A DNA stretch of 10,491 bases from Dehalococcoidia bacterium (GTDB lineage: Bacteria > Chloroflexota > Dehalococcoidia > UBA3495): the NCBI GenBank assembly GCA_002730485.1, contig PCAH01000168.1, positions 1 through 10,491 on the forward strand, given 5' to 3'. Below the pieces are notes generated by a model, which worked only from the letters and a program-made list of their open reading frames with translations, was not told where the DNA came from and did not search any database. Made by a program: the position numbers and the translations under genes. Below, in pieces: positions 8,012 to 10,491 of the stretch (position 1 is its first letter; each line of letters begins with the position of its first letter).

Positions 8012-8035
8012 GCAATCTAGAATCAACCGAATTGC
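8012..8035 (+). repeat. Small inverted repeat upstream of metK
   Basis: GCAAT (8012-8016) and ATTGC (8031-8035) are complementary around a 14-base loop, immediately ahead of the larger hairpin at 8038-8065. Five pairs over such a loop are weak and could be chance. It is listed because it stacks directly on the stronger element. Confidence 0.25.
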
Positions 8036-8037
8036 AC

Positions 8038-8065
8038 GACCTGGGGCTTGAGTAAACCCCAGGTC
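8038..8065 (+). promoter_or_regulatory. Perfect hairpin just ahead of the metK ribosome-binding site
   Basis: GACCTGGGG (8038-8046) pairs perfectly with CCCCAGGTC (8057-8065) across a 10-base loop, and the metK AGGAGA begins 6 bases later (8072-8077). There is no T run after it, so it is not an intrinsic terminator. It could stabilise the downstream mRNA after cleavage, tune metK translation, or form part of an uncharacterised leader. The structure is directly visible; the role is unknown. Confidence 0.5.
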
Positions 8066-8084
8066 AAATACAGGAGAAATCATC

Positions 8085-9293
8085 ATGCCAATGCTCTTTC
8101 ATGAGTCCCCTAGCTATCTGCTGACTTCAGAGTCGGTTACAGAAGGTCACCCGGACAAACTCTGTGACCAAATCTCAGACGGTGTCTTGGACGCTGTCCT
8201 CAAGGACGACCCCATGGGCCGCGTTGCCTGTGAGACCGCCGTCACCAACGGTCTGGTAGTCGTCATGGGTGAGATCACCACATCTTCCTATGTGGACGTT
8301 CCCACCATTGTTCGCGACACCCTGGCTCGAGCTGGCTACACCGACTCCGAATACGGTATCGACGCCACCAGCTGCGGAGTCATGGTTGCCATCCAAGAAC
8401 AGTCCCAGGACATCAGCAAGGGTGTCACCACCGCCTTGGAACAACGCGGTGACGCCGCTGAAGAAGCCATGCTGGCCACCGGCGCCGGCGACCAAGGAAT
8501 GATGGTTGGCTTCGCCTGTAACGAAACTCCCGAGCTTCTCCCGCTGACCGTCAGCCTTTCCCAGAGATTGGTTGAGCAATTGGCCCTGGTCCGGAAAGAG
8601 GGCATCGTTCCTTATCTCCGCCCAGACGGCAAGTCCCAGGTAACCGTTGAGTATCGCCATGGTGTCGCCGCCCGCGTAGACACAGTGGTCATCAGCACCC
8701 AGCATGACCCAGATGCGACCAACGAGCAGATCGAGAAGGACGTTACCGAACACGTCATCAAAAAGATCGTCCCGGCCAACCTGATTGATGCCGACACCAA
8801 GATCTTTGTTAACCCCAGCGGACGGTTCGTCATCGGCGGCCCCGCCGGTGACAGCGGACTGACCGGCCGGAAGATTCTCGTTGACACCTACGGCGGCATC
8901 GCCCGTCACGGCGGTGGAGCATTCTCCGGAAAGGATCCCACAAAGGTTGACCGCTCGGCCGCGTACGCTGCCCGCTACGTCGCCAAGAACCTGGTTGCCG
9001 CCGGCCTTGCCGACCGCGCCGAGGTACTGGTCTCCTACGCCATTGGTGTGGCAACTCCCATCTCGGTGGCAGTTGAGACCTTCGACACCAACAAGGTGGA
9101 CAGCGAAAAGATCCACGAGCTGGTCGCCAAGCACTTTGACCTGCGTCCCGCAGCCATCATCCGTGACTTGGATCTGCGCCGCCCCATCTACCAGCCCACA
9201 GCCGCCTACGGCCACTTCGGTCGAGAAGGACTGAACCTGAGCTGGGAGCAGACCGACAAGGCCGACGCCCTCCGCGCGGATGCCGGACTCTAG
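8085..9293 (+). CDS. metK: S-adenosylmethionine synthetase
   Basis: Makes S-adenosylmethionine from methionine and ATP, with release of phosphate and pyrophosphate. The 402-residue protein has the three-domain MetK pattern. [20 protein letters not shown] (13-32) contains the ATP-binding His. [10 protein letters not shown] (131-140) is the signature loop. [22 protein letters not shown] (242-263) and DTYGG (267-271) follow, then the phosphate-binding [19 protein letters not shown] (276-294). Length and motifs are those of the normal bacterial enzyme and none is missing. AGGAGA (8072-8077) precedes the ATG by 7 bases. It is the last gene of the SAM-cycle unit, 83 bases after ahcY, and a strong terminator follows about 50 bases downstream. 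Regulation is expected through the SAM-I riboswitch about 4 kb upstream. An extra metK-specific control through the adjacent hairpin is possible but unproven. Confidence 0.98.
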   Translation: MPMLFHESPSYLLTSESVTEGHPDKLCDQISDGVLDAVLKDDPMGRVACETAVTNGLVVVMGEITTSSYVDVPTIVRDTLARAGYTDSEYGIDATSCGVMVAIQEQSQDISKGVTTALEQRGDAAEEAMLATGAGDQGMMVGFACNETPELLPLTVSLSQRLVEQLALVRKEGIVPYLRPDGKSQVTVEYRHGVAARVDTVVISTQHDPDATNEQIEKDVTEHVIKKIVPANLIDADTKIFVNPSGRFVIGGPAGDSGLTGRKILVDTYGGIARHGGGAFSGKDPTKVDRSAAYAARYVAKNLVAAGLADRAEVLVSYAIGVATPISVAVETFDTNKVDSEKIHELVAKHFDLRPAAIIRDLDLRRPIYQPTAAYGHFGREGLNLSWEQTDKADALRADAGL

Positions 9294-9304
9294 CCATTAG
9301 CTGA

Positions 9305-9317
9305 CGGCTATCAGCCG
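9305..9317 (+). repeat. Short hairpin after metK
   Basis: CGGCT (9305-9309) and AGCCG (9313-9317) form a five-pair stem with a 3-base loop, and an overlapping GCTGA/TCAGC pairing is also possible. No T run follows directly. It sits between the metK stop and the main terminator, and may only help block 3' exonucleases. Confidence 0.3.
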
Positions 9318-9342
9318 CAAGCTTTATTTCTAGCAACAGAAT

Positions 9343-9376
9343 GGGGTCTTCGGGGTTAACCCGAAGACCCTTTTTT
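9343..9376 (+). terminator. Strong intrinsic terminator closing the SAM-cycle operon
   Basis: GGGTCTTCGGG (9344-9354) pairs perfectly with CCCGAAGACCC (9360-9370), 11 pairs around GTTAA, followed by six T (9371-9376). It lies about 50 bases after the metK stop and marks the end of the transcript that starts near 4001. Confidence 0.95.
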
Positions 9377-9409
9377 AATCACTGATATTTCCTGGAGGTA
9401 GTGGTTAGC

Positions 9410-9421
9410 GCGTAGCTACGC
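9410..9421. repeat. 12-base perfect palindrome upstream of the phosphohexomutase
   Basis: GCGTAGCTACGC reads the same on both strands. It is centred about 16 bases before the -35-like box of the proposed phosphohexomutase promoter, where a regulator could bind. No known operator is recognised, and chance cannot be excluded. Confidence 0.3.
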
Positions 9422-9431
9422 CGTAGAACTG

Positions 9432-9460
9432 CTTACAACGGGCGTTGCTTGAGATATGCT
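9432..9460 (+). promoter_or_regulatory. Possible promoter of the phosphohexomutase gene
   Basis: A -35-like CTTACA (9432-9437, 4 of 6), a 17-base spacer and a -10-like TATGCT (9455-9460, 4 of 6). A start near 9467 would give a leader of about 26 bases. The strong terminator just upstream means a promoter is needed in this gap, which supports a modest call. Confidence 0.4.
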
Positions 9461-9481
9461 GTTGGCATCCAGGCATCATCT

Positions 9482-9487
9482 GGGGGA
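9482..9487 (+). promoter_or_regulatory. Ribosome-binding site setting a TTG start
   Basis: GGGGGA lies 5 bases before the TTG at 9493-9495. It supports this codon as the start of the phosphohexomutase, whose FGTDGWR motif begins only five residues later, and there is no ATG in frame nearby. Confidence 0.5.
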
Positions 9488-9492
9488 CTGAT

Positions 9493-10491
9493 TTGACGGA
9501 CATTAGATTTGGAACAGACGGCTGGCGCGCATTGATCGCCGAGGACTTCACCTTTGAAAACGTAGCCCGTTGTGCTGAAGGACTCTGCGCCCACCTGAAA
9601 GAGGTCGGAGTGGCAGACTGGGGCCTGGTTGTGGGTTATGACACCAGGTTCCTGTCTCCAGAGTTCGCCCAGACTGTTGCCGACGTCTGCTCCGCCCAGG
9701 GGATCAAAGTCTATCTGGCCGATAAGTCTGCACCTACTCCCGTCCTCAGCTACAACGTCCTGCATCAACAGGCTGGCGGCGCAGCTATCATCACCGCTAG
9801 CCACAACCCTGGGCAATGGAACGGGTTCAAGTTCAAACCTGACTACGCCGGAAGCGCCACTCAGGGGATCACAGACCGGCTGGAGCAGTCCATCGCCCAG
9901 GTACCAGCCAGACCCGTCAGCAGCGTCGCTGAGAGCCGCAATAACAACCTTATCGTCGACTTGGACCCTACTCCACCCTACTTCGAGAGAATCGCTGCGC
10001 TTGTGCACCTGGACGCCATAAAGGCCGCAGGGTTGAATGTCTACGTCGACTCGATGTACGGGGCGGGCGGCGGATACCTGCCAACCATCCTGTCCGGAGG
10101 CAAGACCACCGTCACAGAGCTACACGGCACCCGTAACCCAGCTTTTCCAGGGATGGAGCAGCCAGAACCCATCGCCCACAATCTGACGGAGATCTCGGCT
10201 CTCATGGCCAAGAACGGCGCATCGGTGGGAATCGCGCTGGATGGCGATGCAGACCGTGTGGGCATCCTTGATGAGAACGGCCAGTTCGTCACCACCCTGG
10301 ACACGTTCTCGATACTGGCCCAGTATCTCCTGGAGCAGAAGCAGATGCGCGGTGCCCTCGTCAAGGGAGTTACTTCATCCATTGCGCTGAACAAGCTGGG
10401 TGAAGCCTACGGAGTGGACGTCCATGAACTGCGGGTGGGTTTCAAGAACATTGGCCCCAAGTTCAGTGAGGTTGACGCGCTGATGGGCGGC
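9493..10491 (+). CDS. Phosphoglucomutase/phosphomannomutase family enzyme, C-terminus cut by window edge
   Basis: An alpha-D-phosphohexomutase, which moves phosphate between C1 and C6 of a hexose through a phosphoserine intermediate. The first 333 residues are present, with no stop before the window ends. They show FGTDGWRALIAEDFT from residue 6, the active-site TASHNP (101-106) with Ser103 as the phosphorylated residue, and the metal-binding loop DGDADR (250-255). The reading stops at VGFKNIGPKFSEVDALMGG, just before the expected GEESGG sugar-binding loop, so glucose, mannose or glucosamine specificity cannot be read. The FGTDGWRA opening is most like the Pgm/ManB-type rather than GlmM, which is a weak preference. 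Start is TTG with GGGGGA upstream. It follows the operon terminator and probably has its own promoter, so it is unlikely to belong to the SAM-cycle unit. Confidence 0.9.
   Translation, partial: MTDIRFGTDGWRALIAEDFTFENVARCAEGLCAHLKEVGVADWGLVVGYDTRFLSPEFAQTVADVCSAQGIKVYLADKSAPTPVLSYNVLHQQAGGAAIITASHNPGQWNGFKFKPDYAGSATQGITDRLEQSIAQVPARPVSSVAESRNNNLIVDLDPTPPYFERIAALVHLDAIKAAGLNVYVDSMYGAGGGYLPTILSGGKTTVTELHGTRNPAFPGMEQPEPIAHNLTEISALMAKNGASVGIALDGDADRVGILDENGQFVTTLDTFSILAQYLLEQKQMRGALVKGVTSSIALNKLGEAYGVDVHELRVGFKNIGPKFSEVDALMGG

Noticed and set aside
8038..8065. Hairpin before metK read as an intrinsic terminator
   Set aside because: The sequence after the stem is AAATACAGG, with no T run, and metK with a good Shine-Dalgarno follows at once.
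8175..9215. Long open frame of 346 codons on the minus strand
   Set aside because: It lies wholly antisense to metK, whose motifs are complete. The frame is open because of third-position bias, and its translation shows no recognisable family, only Gly/Val/Asp-rich sequence.
9433..10008. Minus-strand open frame of 191 codons
   Set aside because: It is antisense to the phosphohexomutase, which carries TASHNP and DGDADR on the plus strand. No family resemblance or ribosome-binding site was seen.

Overview
The window reads as a stretch of ordinary bacterial chromosome. Gene content and style suggest a Chloroflexota bacterium, possibly of the marine SAR202/Dehalococcoidia kind. The clues are an archaeal/Thermotoga-type S-adenosylhomocysteinase, a single-chain fused electron-transfer flavoprotein beside an acyl-CoA dehydrogenase, several GTG/TTG starts, and moderately high GC with intrinsic terminators. 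This placement is an inference from family resemblance; no marker gene fixes it. I see no mobile element, CRISPR array, tRNA or rRNA.

Left arm (1 to about 3910, minus strand). Reading leftward from a strong promoter at 3879-3908, the genes are nicotinate phosphoribosyltransferase (NAD salvage), an EtfB-EtfA fusion, and the N-terminal third of an acyl-CoA dehydrogenase that runs off the window. The dehydrogenase appears to have its own promoter (445-473) and a neat inverted repeat (TTGGTA-N4-TACCAA) in its leader. Functionally this arm makes NAD and carries electrons from acyl-CoA oxidation to ETF.

Centre (about 3966 to 9376, plus strand). A divergent promoter at 3966-3994 starts a transcript whose leader is a complete SAM-I (S-box) riboswitch at 4041-4170 with an overlapping antiterminator and an intrinsic terminator (4189-4218). 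Behind it lie mtnA, mtnP, a small rhodanese, ahcY and metK, all codirectional with gaps of 11, 27, 102 and 83 bases, closed by a very strong terminator at 9343-9376. The unit joins SAM synthesis (MetK) with the first steps of recycling both SAM by-products: S-adenosylhomocysteine (AhcY) and methylthioadenosine (MtnP then MtnA). The riboswitch should stop transcription of the whole set when SAM is plentiful. The later methionine-salvage enzymes are absent here. The role of the rhodanese is unknown.

Right end (9377 to 10491, plus strand). After the terminator comes a probable promoter and a TTG-started phosphohexomutase (phosphoglucomutase/phosphomannomutase family), cut by the window edge just before its sugar-recognition loop.

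The window does not show an obviously new system. The points most worth following are the riboswitch-controlled SAM-cycle unit with its embedded rhodanese, the fused ETF with several changed FAD-site residues, and a perfect hairpin tucked against the metK ribosome-binding site.
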